Positions 1 to 9,398 of a stretch of 44,812 bases of DNA are shown in pieces. How positions within the stretch are numbered: position 1 is the first letter of the stretch; every line of letters starts with the position of its first letter. The DNA comes from Sporomusaceae bacterium UBA7701 (GTDB lineage Bacteria; Bacillota; Negativicutes; Sporomusales; UBA7701): positions 48,426-93,237 of the forward strand of contig DLGF01000017.1 of the NCBI GenBank assembly GCA_002482545.1. The letters are read 5' to 3'. A program made the position numbers and the translations under genes. The notes below the pieces were generated by a model. That model saw only the letters and a list, made by a program, of their open reading frames with translations. It made no database searches and was not told the DNA's origin.

Positions 1-85
1 AAGCCGGGGCGCGGTTTCTTGGGCCGGATTTTTTAAATTTAATGGAAAATATTATCTTTTTCAGCAGGAAGTAAAAAGAAGCCTG

Positions 86-113
86 TTGAATAAAATATAA
101 CGACAAATAATTT
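86..113 (+). promoter_or_regulatory. possible cggR operon promoter
   Basis: A TTGAAT box (86-91) and a TAATTT box (108-113) lie 16 bases apart in an AT-rich stretch directly upstream of the CggR operator. The -10 match is poor, so this is only the best candidate. An operator placed downstream of the promoter would fit a roadblock type of repression. Confidence 0.3.
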
Positions 114-127
114 TTTTGTTCCTATTG

Positions 128-163
128 TGGGACGATATATGTTCCGCTGGGACAGATAAAGAC
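128..163 (+). promoter_or_regulatory. CggR tandem operator
   Basis: Two direct half-sites fit the CggR operator pattern known from Bacillus subtilis, CGGGAC-N6-TGTC-N4-CGGGAC-N6-TGTC. Here they read TGGGAC (128-133), N6, TGTT (140-143), N4, TGGGAC (148-153), N6, AGAC (160-163), so all spacings are conserved. The site lies 17 bases upstream of the cggR start, which implies autoregulation of the whole glycolytic operon with fructose-1,6-bisphosphate as the expected inducer. Confidence 0.8.
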
Positions 164-179
164 CCGGGAGAAAATAAAC

Positions 180-1205
180 ATGGAAAAAGCTGCTGAATTG
201 CATCGAATCATCGCACCTGAACTAACTGCGCTGCTCGAAGAACGTTACGCCCTGCTCCGCCAGATCGAGTGCCTCCAGCCGGTGGGACGGAGGGCGCTGG
301 CCGCCGCCTTGGGCATGGGGGAGCGGGTGGTGAGAGCTCAGGTCGATTTTCTGAAGGAAGCCGGCCTCATCGACTTCTCGCCCCTGGGAATGACCATGAC
401 CGGCGACGGGCAGGCCATCCTCCCCGAACTGTCCGAATACGTGCGAATCCTCCATGGACTCGCCGGGCTGGAAAGCGGACTCGCCGCGGCGCTGGGGCTG
501 CGCCTGGTCATTGTCATCCGGGGGGACAGCGACGCCGACGCGGCGGTCCGGCGCGAGCTGGGCCGGGCGGCAGCCGGTGTATTGCGGCAACATCTGGGAG
601 ATAATATGACCATTGCCGTCAGCGGCGGGTCGACCATGGCCCAGGTGGCGGACGCCATCAACTTCACCGCGTCGGCGACCACCGTTGTCCCGGCCCGCGG
701 GGGGCTTGGCGAACGGGTGGAATACCAGTCCAACACCATCGCCGCCGGGATGGCGAACAAGCTCGGCGGCCGGTACCGGCTGCTGCACATCCCGGACGGG
801 GTCAGCGAAGAGGCCATGGATGTGCTTGTCTCCCACGACCTCCATCTTCGGGATGTATCGCAGCTGATCCGCCGGGCGGACGTGCTGCTGTGCGGAATCG
901 GCCGGGCCGACGCCATGGCCTTGCGGCGGGGAATGGACCCCGCCATGGTGGAACGGCTGAAAGCCAACGGGGCGGCGGGGGAGTCGCTCGGCCATTACTG
1001 CGCCCTGACCGGAAAGGTTGTCCATACGACCCGCAGTCTCGGTTTGCGCCTGGAAGACCTGGCGGGCGTCAAGCACGTCATCGCCGTCGCCGGCGGCCGG
1101 CAAAAGGCTGAAGCCATTGTGGCCGTCACCGCCGCCGGAGGTCAGGACATCCTGATCACCGACGAAGCGGCGGCCAAGGCGATTCAGGAAATAATAAAAA
1201 AATAA
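180..1205 (+). CDS. cggR: central glycolytic genes regulator CggR
   Basis: A 341-residue SorC/DeoR-type repressor, the usual length for CggR. An N-terminal helix-turn-helix (about residues 35-65, around ALAAALGMGERVVRAQ) is followed by a sugar-phosphate-binding domain with the SorC-family segments AVSGGSTMAQVA and LLCGIGRADAMA. In characterised CggR, fructose-1,6-bisphosphate binding relieves repression of gap and the downstream genes. It is the first gene of a gap-pgk-tpiA-gpmI-eno operon and sits behind a tandem CggR operator. The ATG at 180 is preceded by a GGGAG ribosome-binding site. Both position and sequence support the assignment. Confidence 0.93.
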   Translation: MEKAAELHRIIAPELTALLEERYALLRQIECLQPVGRRALAAALGMGERVVRAQVDFLKEAGLIDFSPLGMTMTGDGQAILPELSEYVRILHGLAGLESGLAAALGLRLVIVIRGDSDADAAVRRELGRAAAGVLRQHLGDNMTIAVSGGSTMAQVADAINFTASATTVVPARGGLGERVEYQSNTIAAGMANKLGGRYRLLHIPDGVSEEAMDVLVSHDLHLRDVSQLIRRADVLLCGIGRADAMALRRGMDPAMVERLKANGAAGESLGHYCALTGKVVHTTRSLGLRLEDLAGVKHVIAVAGGRQKAEAIVAVTAAGGQDILITDEAAAKAIQEIIKK

Positions 1206-1229
1206 CGAAATAGAGGAGGAATTTCTCTT

Positions 1230-2237
1230 ATGACAACAAAAGTTGGTATTAATGGGTTTGGCAGAATCGGCCGCAATGTGTTCCGGGCGGCGCTCGCCAA
1301 TCCGGCGGTTGACATCGTGGCGGTAAACGACCTGACAGACGCGGAAACGCTGGCCCATCTTCTCAAATATGATTCGGTCCACGGCACGTTGAACGCCGAA
1401 GTGAAGGCCCAAGGCGGCAATATCGTCGTCAACGGGAAAGCCATCCAGGTGCTGGCGGAAAAGGATCCTGCCAATCTGCCCTGGAAAAACCTCGGCGCCG
1501 ACGTGGTCGTCGAATCCACCGGCCGGTTTACCGACGCCGCGAAAGCGGCGGCCCACCTCCAGGCCGGGGCGAAGAAAGTCATCATTTCGGCTCCGGCCAA
1601 AGGCGAAGACATCACCATCGTGCTGGGCGTCAATGAGCAAAAATACGACCCCGCCCAGCATCGCGTCATTTCCAACGCCTCTTGCACCACCAACTGCCTC
1701 GCTCCCTTCACGAAGGTGCTGCACGAGGCCTTCACCATCAAGCACGGCATGATGACGACCGTCCACTCCTATACCAACGACCAGCAGATTCTCGACCTGC
1801 CCCACAAGGACCTGCGCCGGGCCCGGGCGGCGGCCCTGTCCATCATCCCCACCACGACCGGCGCCGCGAAGGCGGTCGGGCTGGTGCTGCCGGAGCTCAA
1901 GGGCAAGCTGAACGGTTTCTCGCTCCGGATTCCCACACCCAATGTTTCCATCACGGATTTGGTCGTGGAAGTCGAAAAGCCGACAACGGTGGAAGAAGTC
2001 AACGCCAAGCTGAAGGCTGCGGCCGAAGGCCCGCTCAAAGGCATCCTGGCCTACTCGGAAGCGCCGCTGGTGTCCCGCGACTACAACGGCAATCCCAACT
2101 CGTCCATCGTTGACGCCCTTTCCACTATGGTTGTCGACGGAACGCTGGTCAAAGTGGTTTCCTGGTATGACAACGAGTGGGGCTATTCCAGCCGCGTCGT
2201 CGACCTCATCGTCTATATCGCGGGAAAAGGCCTGTAG
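1230..2237 (+). CDS. gap: glyceraldehyde-3-phosphate dehydrogenase
   Basis: 335 residues, full length for the family. The Rossmann motif GINGFGRIGRNVF is at residues 6-18, N33-D34 at the end of the second strand suits NAD rather than NADP, and the active site SNASCTTNC places the catalytic cysteine at 152. The enzyme catalyses oxidative phosphorylation of glyceraldehyde 3-phosphate to 1,3-bisphosphoglycerate. It lies 24 bases after cggR with a GAGGAGG ribosome-binding site, and is followed by a hairpin with a T-run that may separate its expression level from that of pgk. Confidence 0.97.
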   Translation: MTTKVGINGFGRIGRNVFRAALANPAVDIVAVNDLTDAETLAHLLKYDSVHGTLNAEVKAQGGNIVVNGKAIQVLAEKDPANLPWKNLGADVVVESTGRFTDAAKAAAHLQAGAKKVIISAPAKGEDITIVLGVNEQKYDPAQHRVISNASCTTNCLAPFTKVLHEAFTIKHGMMTTVHSYTNDQQILDLPHKDLRRARAAALSIIPTTTGAAKAVGLVLPELKGKLNGFSLRIPTPNVSITDLVVEVEKPTTVEEVNAKLKAAAEGPLKGILAYSEAPLVSRDYNGNPNSSIVDALSTMVVDGTLVKVVSWYDNEWGYSSRVVDLIVYIAGKGL

Positions 2238-2266
2238 GCCAAAACGTTCTGACGGCAAACCCATTC

Positions 2267-2292
2267 AAGGGCCACGATATGTGGCCCTTTTT
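2267..2292 (+). terminator. hairpin terminator between gap and pgk
   Basis: A perfect 9-base stem (AAGGGCCAC at 2267-2275, GTGGCCCTT at 2281-2289) closes a 5-base loop and runs into five Ts, immediately before the pgk ribosome-binding site GGAGG. It has the form of an intrinsic terminator inside the operon and may act as a partial terminator or a 3' stabiliser of cggR-gap mRNA. Confidence 0.7.
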
Positions 2293-2305
2293 GGAGGTAT
2301 GAAAA

Positions 2306-3487
2306 ATGGAAAAAGCAACCATCCGGGATATCGACGTAGCCGGCAAAAAGGTATTGGTCCGGGTCGACTACAACGTTCCCATGGAAAACGGCGCGATTAC
2401 CGACGACACCCGCATCCGGGCGACAATCCCCACGCTGCGGCATCTTCTGGCCAACGGCGCTGCGGTGATCCTGGCCAGTCATCTGGGCCGGCCGAAGGGC
2501 GCCCCGGTTCCGGAGTTTTCGCTTGCGCCGGCGGCGAAAAGACTGGCGGAGCTTCTCGGGCAGGAAGTGGCCTTTGCCAGCGACTGCGTAGGCCCGGTTC
2601 CCGAGGCCATGGCCAGGGATCTTAAGCCCGGCCAGGTGCTGCTGCTCGAGAATCTCCGCTTCCACAAGGAAGAGGAAAAGAACGGGCCGGATTTCGCCCG
2701 CAGCCTGGCCGCCCTGGCCGACGTCCTGGTGAATGACGCCTTCGGCGTATCGCACCGGGCTCATGCCTCGGTGGAAGGAGTCACCCGGTACCTGCCCGCG
2801 GTTGCCGGCCTGCTGATGGAAAAGGAAATCGACTTCCTCAGCCGGGCGGTGACCAGCCCCGCCCATCCTTACGTGGCCATTATCGGCGGCGCCAAGGTCT
2901 CGGATAAAATCGGCGTCATTTCCAACCTGCTGACCAAGGTCGACACTTTGATCATCGGCGGCGGGATGGCCAACACCTTTATCGCCGCTCAAGGCTACGC
3001 CACCGGCAAGTCCCTGGTGGAAGAAGACAAGCTGGAACTGGCGAAATCCCTCCTGGCCGACGCCAAGGCCCGGGGCGTCAGGCTCCTCCTGCCCGGCGAC
3101 GTGGTGGTCGCCGACCGCTTCGCCGCGGATGCGGCGGCGAAAGTAGTAAGCATTGACGCCATCCCGGAGGGCTGGATGGCCCTCGATATCGGTCCGGCCA
3201 GCAGCCAGACCTTCGCCCAAGCGCTGGCGGACGCCAAGCTCATTGTCTGGAACGGTCCGATGGGCGTCTTTGAAATGGACGCCTTCGCCCAGGGAACCGA
3301 AGCCGTCGCCAAGGCCGTAGCCGCCTCGGCGGCCACGAGCATCGTCGGAGGCGGCGATTCCGTGGCCGCCATTGAGAAGATGGGCGTTCAGAGCAAGATC
3401 AGCCACATCTCCACCGGCGGCGGAGCCTCGCTGGAATTCCTGGAAGGAAAAGTGCTGCCGGGCATCGCGGCGATCAGAGATAAATAG
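2306..3487 (+). CDS. pgk: phosphoglycerate kinase
   Basis: 393 residues, typical for bacterial Pgk. The signature RVDYNVPMENGAITDDTRI lies near residue 18, followed by the SHLGRPKG substrate loop, the FGVSHRAHAS segment and the C-terminal nucleotide-binding region VGGGDSVAAIEKMG. It transfers the acyl phosphate of 1,3-bisphosphoglycerate to ADP. The ATG is preceded by GGAGGT at 2293-2298. The gene is third in the glycolytic operon, 13 bases upstream of tpiA. Confidence 0.97.
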   Translation: MEKATIRDIDVAGKKVLVRVDYNVPMENGAITDDTRIRATIPTLRHLLANGAAVILASHLGRPKGAPVPEFSLAPAAKRLAELLGQEVAFASDCVGPVPEAMARDLKPGQVLLLENLRFHKEEEKNGPDFARSLAALADVLVNDAFGVSHRAHASVEGVTRYLPAVAGLLMEKEIDFLSRAVTSPAHPYVAIIGGAKVSDKIGVISNLLTKVDTLIIGGGMANTFIAAQGYATGKSLVEEDKLELAKSLLADAKARGVRLLLPGDVVVADRFAADAAAKVVSIDAIPEGWMALDIGPASSQTFAQALADAKLIVWNGPMGVFEMDAFAQGTEAVAKAVAASAATSIVGGGDSVAAIEKMGVQSKISHISTGGGASLEFLEGKVLPGIAAIRDK

Positions 3488-3500
3488 GTGGGGTGAGAAA

Positions 3501-4250
3501 ATGCGCAAGCCAATTATAGCCGGGAACTGGAAGATGCATAAAACGGTCGCCGAGACCGTGGCCCTGGTGCAGGAACTGAAAACGCTGGTGGCCGGAGGAG
3601 CTCAGGCCGAAGTCGTCGTCTGCCCGCCCTTCACGGCCCTCTATTCCGCCGGGCAGGTCCTGGCCGGGTCCGCCATCGGGCTGGGAGCCCAGGATATGTA
3701 CTGGGAAAACCAGGGGGCCTACACCGGCGAGGTCTCGCCGCTCATGCTGAAGGACGCGGGCTGCCGCTATGTCATCATCGGCCACTCCGAACGGCGGCAA
3801 TACTTTGCCGAAACGGACGACACCGTGAATAAAAAAATGAAAGCCGCCCTGGAGGCCGGCCTTATCCCCATCCTGTGCGTGGGGGAAACGCTGGGCGAGC
3901 GGGAAGCCGGCGACACGGAAAAGATCGTGGGGGTTCAGGTCCGGGGCGCTCTTCACGGGCTGTCGGCCGAGCAGGTTGCCGGCATTGTGATCGCTTATGA
4001 GCCGGTTTGGGCCATCGGGACCGGGCGGACGGCTTCCAGCGAGGACGCCAACGCGGTGTGTTCCTTTATCCGCCGGACGGTGGCCGGACTGTTCGGGGCG
4101 AAAAGCGCCGGAGAAGTCCGCATCCAGTATGGCGGCAGCGTCAAGCCGGAAAATATCGGCGAATTGATGGCCAAAAGCGATATCGACGGCGCCCTGGTGG
4201 GCGGCGCGAGCCTGGAGGCCGCCACCTTCGGCAGGATCGTAAAATATTGA
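3501..4250 (+). CDS. tpiA: triosephosphate isomerase
   Basis: 249 residues starting MRKPIIAGNWKMHKT. A longer reading frame runs back into pgk, but the ATG at 3501 has a good ribosome-binding site (AGGTGGGG) and gives the standard N-terminus. Lys12 in NWKMH, the catalytic His in IIGHSERRQYFAE, the catalytic Glu in AYEPVWAIGTG and the phosphate-binding YGGSV segment are all present. It interconverts dihydroxyacetone phosphate and glyceraldehyde 3-phosphate. It sits within the glycolytic operon between pgk and gpmI. Confidence 0.97.
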   Translation: MRKPIIAGNWKMHKTVAETVALVQELKTLVAGGAQAEVVVCPPFTALYSAGQVLAGSAIGLGAQDMYWENQGAYTGEVSPLMLKDAGCRYVIIGHSERRQYFAETDDTVNKKMKAALEAGLIPILCVGETLGEREAGDTEKIVGVQVRGALHGLSAEQVAGIVIAYEPVWAIGTGRTASSEDANAVCSFIRRTVAGLFGAKSAGEVRIQYGGSVKPENIGELMAKSDIDGALVGGASLEAATFGRIVKY

Positions 4251-4258
4251 TACGGCGG

Positions 4259-4288
4259 GCCGAAGCGAGACGCGCGCGTCCGGCTTTT
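4259..4288 (+). other. GC-rich palindrome between tpiA and gpmI
   Basis: The self-complementary GACGCGCGCGTC (4269-4280) is flanked by GCCG (4259-4262) and CGGC (4281-4284) and followed by four Ts. It could be a weak intercistronic terminator or a processing hairpin. It is shorter and less convincing than the gap-pgk hairpin. Confidence 0.35.
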
Positions 4289-4311
4289 GGCCCTGCACGG
4301 GGGGGAAACAG

Positions 4312-5862
4312 GTGAGCAAATTGCCGCATCCTATCGCATTAGTCATTCTCGACGGCTGGGGTATCGGGAAACCCGACGATTCCAGCAACGCCATCGCCCT
4401 GGCCAGCACTCCCCACATGACGCTGCTTTCGGAATTGTATCCGGCGACTTCGCTGGTTTGCTCGGGGGAAGCGGTCGGTCTGCCGGAAGGGCAGATGGGC
4501 AACTCGGAGGTCGGCCATCTCAACATCGGGGCGGGCCGCGTCGTTTACCAGGAACTCACCCGCATCTCGAAGGCCATCCGCGAGGGAGATTTCTTTGCCA
4601 ACCCCGTACTGGTCGACGTGGTGCAAAAAGTCAAGGCGGCCGGCTCCGCCCTGCACCTCATGGGGCTGGTCTCCGACGGCGGAGTGCACAGCCATATCAC
4701 CCATCTGTACGGATTATTGGAACTGGCCAGGCAGCATGGCCTGAACAAGGTATATATCCACGCTTTTCTCGACGGCCGGGACGTGCCGCCTTCCAGTGCC
4801 CTGAACTACATAAAGGATCTTGAGGCGAAAGCGGCCGAGATCGGCGTCGGCCGGATCGCTACCGTCGCCGGCCGCTACTACGCCATGGACCGGGATAAGC
4901 GCTGGGAGCGGATCGCCAGAGCCTATGCGGCGCTGGTGGAACGGGAGGGTGAAAGGGCTTCCGGGGCGGTCGCCGCTGTGGAACAGTCCTACGCCCGCGG
5001 CGAGACCGATGAATTCGTGCTGCCGACCATCGTCGAAACCTGCGGCGACTGCGGGATCAAGGCCGGCGACGGCGTGATATTCTTCAACTTCCGTCCCGAC
5101 CGGGCCCGCCAGTTGACCAGGGCTTTTACCGACCCGGACTTTACCGGCTTCGAACGGAAGGCCGGCCTGCTGCCCCTGGCTTTCGCCACGATGGCCCAGT
5201 ATGATGAAACGCTCCCGGTTGCGGTCGCCTACACCCCGCAGTACCTCGGGAACACGCTGGGCGAGGTGTTCAGCGCCGCGGGGCTTAACCAGCTCCGGAT
5301 CGCCGAAACCGAGAAGTACGCTCATGTCACCTACTTCTTTAACGGCGGCGAGGAGCAGCCGGCGGCCGGCGAGGAGCGGATACTCATCCCGTCGCCGAAG
5401 GTAGCCACCTATGATCTCAAGCCCGACATGAGCGCCTATGAAGTGACCGATCGCGTGGTAAGCGAGATCAAGTCCGGCAAATTCGACCTCATCGTAATGA
5501 ACTACGCCAACGGGGATATGGTGGGCCACACCGGTCGCCTGGCGGAAGCCATCCAGGCGGTAACGGTGGTGGATCAGTGCCTCGGCCGGGTAGTGGAAGC
5601 TATCCGCGACCGGGGCGGCGCCACTTGCATTACCGCTGACCACGGCAACGCCGAACTCATGACCGACCCCGGCACCGGCGAGCCGCATACGGCCCATACC
5701 GTCAATGTCGTGCCTTTCATTCTGGTGGCGGAAAAGTACCGCGGGGCGAGACTGCGCGAGGGCAAGCTGGCCGATATCGCGCCGACCATCCTGGAGTTGG
5801 CCGGGTTGCCGGTGCCGCCGGAGATGACCGGCCGGAGCCTAATTATCAAGGAGGATCAGTAA
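4312..5862 (+). CDS. gpmI: 2,3-bisphosphoglycerate-independent phosphoglycerate mutase
   Basis: 516 residues, alkaline-phosphatase-superfamily iPGM. Asp14 in VILDGWG and the phosphoryl-carrying Ser65 in MGNSEVGH are the Mn-site and catalytic residues. The segments DGGVHSH, DGRDVPP and TADHGNAE give the rest of the metal and substrate sites. It converts 3- to 2-phosphoglycerate without a bisphosphoglycerate cofactor. Translation starts at a GTG (4312) behind a G-rich ribosome-binding site, and the stop codon abuts the eno ATG, so the two are probably translationally coupled. Confidence 0.96.
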   Translation: MSKLPHPIALVILDGWGIGKPDDSSNAIALASTPHMTLLSELYPATSLVCSGEAVGLPEGQMGNSEVGHLNIGAGRVVYQELTRISKAIREGDFFANPVLVDVVQKVKAAGSALHLMGLVSDGGVHSHITHLYGLLELARQHGLNKVYIHAFLDGRDVPPSSALNYIKDLEAKAAEIGVGRIATVAGRYYAMDRDKRWERIARAYAALVEREGERASGAVAAVEQSYARGETDEFVLPTIVETCGDCGIKAGDGVIFFNFRPDRARQLTRAFTDPDFTGFERKAGLLPLAFATMAQYDETLPVAVAYTPQYLGNTLGEVFSAAGLNQLRIAETEKYAHVTYFFNGGEEQPAAGEERILIPSPKVATYDLKPDMSAYEVTDRVVSEIKSGKFDLIVMNYANGDMVGHTGRLAEAIQAVTVVDQCLGRVVEAIRDRGGATCITADHGNAELMTDPGTGEPHTAHTVNVVPFILVAEKYRGARLREGKLADIAPTILELAGLPVPPEMTGRSLIIKEDQ

Positions 5863-7146
5863 ATGACGACAATTACCGATGTCTTTGCCAGAGAGATTAT
5901 GGATTCCCGCGGCAACCCCACCGTGGAAGTGGACGTGGTGCTGGAGGACGGCTCCTTGGGCCGCGCCGCCGTTCCCTCGGGCGCTTCCACCGGGATGTTC
6001 GAAGCCGTCGAGCTTCGGGACGACGACAAGAGCCGCTACCTGGGCAAGGGAGTCCTGAAGGCCGTCGAGAATGTCAATGAAATTATCGCTCCCGAAATTG
6101 TCGGGATGGACGCCCTGGATCAGATCGGCATCGACAAACTCATGCTGGAGCTGGACGCCACGCCGAACAAGGCCAAACTCGGCGCCAACGCCATCCTCGG
6201 CGTGTCGATGGCGGTGGCCAAAGCGGCGGCCATATCCCTCGGACTGCCATTGTATCAGTACTTGGGCGGCTTTAATGCCAAACAGCTGCCGGTGCCGATG
6301 ATGAATATCCTGAACGGCGGCAAGCACGCCGACAACAATGTGGACATCCAGGAATTCATGGTCATGCCGGTGGGGGCCGCTTCCTTCCGCGAAGCCCTCC
6401 GGATGTGCGCCGAGATTTACCATTCCCTGAAGAAGGTCCTCAAAGACCGCGGCCTGTCGACCGCCATCGGCGACGAAGGCGGCTTCGCCCCCAACCTGGC
6501 TTCCAACGAAGAGGCCCTCCAGGTGATCGTGGCCGCTATCGAAAAAGCCGGCTACAAACCCGGCGAGCAGGTGGCCCTGGCCCTGGATGTCGCCGCTTCC
6601 GAGATTTACGACAACGGCAGATACAACCTGGCCGGCGAAGGCAAGATCAAGACGGCCGCCGAAATGGCCGACTACTATGCCGGCCTGGTGGAAAAATACC
6701 CCGTCATCTCGATCGAGGACGGCATTGCCGAAGACGACTGGGACGGCTGGAAGCTGCTTACCGACAAACTGGGCGGCAAGATTCAACTGGTGGGTGACGA
6801 CCTGTTCGTCACCAATACCGAGCGCCTCAGCCGGGGGATCGCCAGCGGCACCGCCAACTCGATCCTGATCAAAGTCAACCAGATCGGAACGCTGACCGAA
6901 ACCTTCGACACCATCGAGATGGCTAAGCGCGCCGGCTATACCTGCGTTATTTCGCACCGCTCCGGCGAAACGGAAGACGCCACCATCGCCGACATCGCGG
7001 TGGCGGTCAACGCCGGTCAGATCAAGACCGGGGCTCCGGCCCGCACCGACCGGGTGGCGAAATACAACCAGCTCCTCCGGATCGAGGAAGAATTGTCCAG
7101 CCTGGCCCAGTACAAAGGGCGCGGCGTGTTCTACAACCGTAAATAA
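5863..7146 (+). CDS. eno: enolase
   Basis: 427 residues, full-length enolase. The N-terminal REIMDSRGNPTVEVDV, the loop SGASTG, the metal-site segments SIEDG and GDDLFVTN, and SHRSGETED near residue 364 are all canonical. It dehydrates 2-phosphoglycerate to phosphoenolpyruvate. The ATG follows the gpmI stop directly, and its AAGGAGG ribosome-binding site lies inside the end of gpmI. It is the last gene of the operon, closed by a strong terminator. Confidence 0.97.
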   Translation: MTTITDVFAREIMDSRGNPTVEVDVVLEDGSLGRAAVPSGASTGMFEAVELRDDDKSRYLGKGVLKAVENVNEIIAPEIVGMDALDQIGIDKLMLELDATPNKAKLGANAILGVSMAVAKAAAISLGLPLYQYLGGFNAKQLPVPMMNILNGGKHADNNVDIQEFMVMPVGAASFREALRMCAEIYHSLKKVLKDRGLSTAIGDEGGFAPNLASNEEALQVIVAAIEKAGYKPGEQVALALDVAASEIYDNGRYNLAGEGKIKTAAEMADYYAGLVEKYPVISIEDGIAEDDWDGWKLLTDKLGGKIQLVGDDLFVTNTERLSRGIASGTANSILIKVNQIGTLTETFDTIEMAKRAGYTCVISHRSGETEDATIADIAVAVNAGQIKTGAPARTDRVAKYNQLLRIEEELSSLAQYKGRGVFYNRK

Positions 7147-7156
7147 AGCCGGTTTG

Positions 7157-7196
7157 TCAGGGGCGGCCATTTGGAGATGGCCGCCCCTGATTTGTT
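7157..7196 (+). terminator. terminator of the glycolytic operon
   Basis: A perfect 14-base stem (7157-7170 with 7177-7190) closes a 6-base loop and is followed by TTTGTT. It lies 10 bases after the eno stop. Confidence 0.9.
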
Positions 7197-7351
7197 CATA
7201 AGCAGGCGCAGGGCGCAAGTTCCTTCGCTGCGGCAGCGGCCAAAGCGCCCGCCATGCCCTAGGCCCGCCGCTGTCCCAATACTTGGGGCGAAAGCCTGCG
7301 GCGGCCGGACTTGAGGCCTGCGTTCCGGCGGTCAAAACCCTGCCTATGAAC
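7194..7351. repeat. nested inverted-repeat element after eno
   Basis: The gene-free stretch 7197-7438 holds an approximately 158-base structure. GTTCATAAGCAGG (7194-7206) is mirrored, with one mismatch, by CCTGCCTATGAAC (7339-7351). Inside it, CCGCCGC (7265-7271) pairs with GCGGCGG (7298-7304). No reading frame of note is present. It could be a palindromic mobile repeat (MITE or REP-like) or a folded RNA. Confidence 0.4.
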
Positions 7352-7438
7352 GTTGCAATGCGGGTTCAGCCTAGCAGGTAATTTCGCGCCCGGCTTGAAT
7401 TAATAGGGTAAATCATCAAGAGCGACAGGGAGAAGCCC

Positions 7439-9192
<1,754 letters not shown>

Positions 9193-9205
<13 letters not shown>

Positions 9206-9283
9206 GAAAAAGTCTCAAAGTGAGATTGCGCGGAGAGCAGGAGGAAGACGATGCTCTCCGCTTATTTTTGTGTCAAAATGAGA
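9193..9283 (+). promoter_or_regulatory. three putative activator (UAS) sites
   Basis: Three near-identical inverted repeats occur: TCTCG-GAA-TGAGA (9195-9207), TCTCA-AAG-TGAGA (9213-9225) and TGTCA-AAA-TGAGA (9271-9283). They start in the last codons of the sigma-54 activator gene and lie 45-135 bases upstream of a sigma-54 promoter, the usual place for enhancer sites bound by the Fis-type domain. Confidence 0.6.
9230..9269 (+). terminator. terminator after sigma-54 activator gene
   Basis: A perfect 10-base stem (GCGGAGAGCA at 9230-9239, TGCTCTCCGC at 9252-9261) with a 12-base loop is followed by a T-rich TTATTTTTG tail. It isolates the activator gene from the sigma-54-driven gene downstream. 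Confidence 0.8.
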
Positions 9284-9326
9284 ATTTATCAAGAGCGTGA
9301 GCTGGTAAAATCGCCGGAAACCGGCA

Positions 9327-9343
9327 TTGGCACGGTTCATGCA
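9327..9343 (+). promoter_or_regulatory. sigma-54 promoter
   Basis: TTGGCACG (9327-9334), four bases, then ATGCA (9339-9343) matches the -24/-12 consensus TTGGCACG-N4-TTGCA with one mismatch and the correct GG-to-GC spacing. It lies 56 bases upstream of the desulfidase ATG and downstream of three putative activator sites. Confidence 0.8.
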
Positions 9344-9398
9344 TAAGATAGTCGGCAGAATGGTTGTTAGGTTAGGAAGGGTAAAGGAGGAATGGAAA

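Noticed and set aside
222..2264. Long - strand open frame opposite cggR-gap, and similar long frames opposite other core genes
   Set aside because: These are shadows of GC-rich genes on the + strand: no ribosome-binding sites, no recognisable domains, and they span intergenic terminators.
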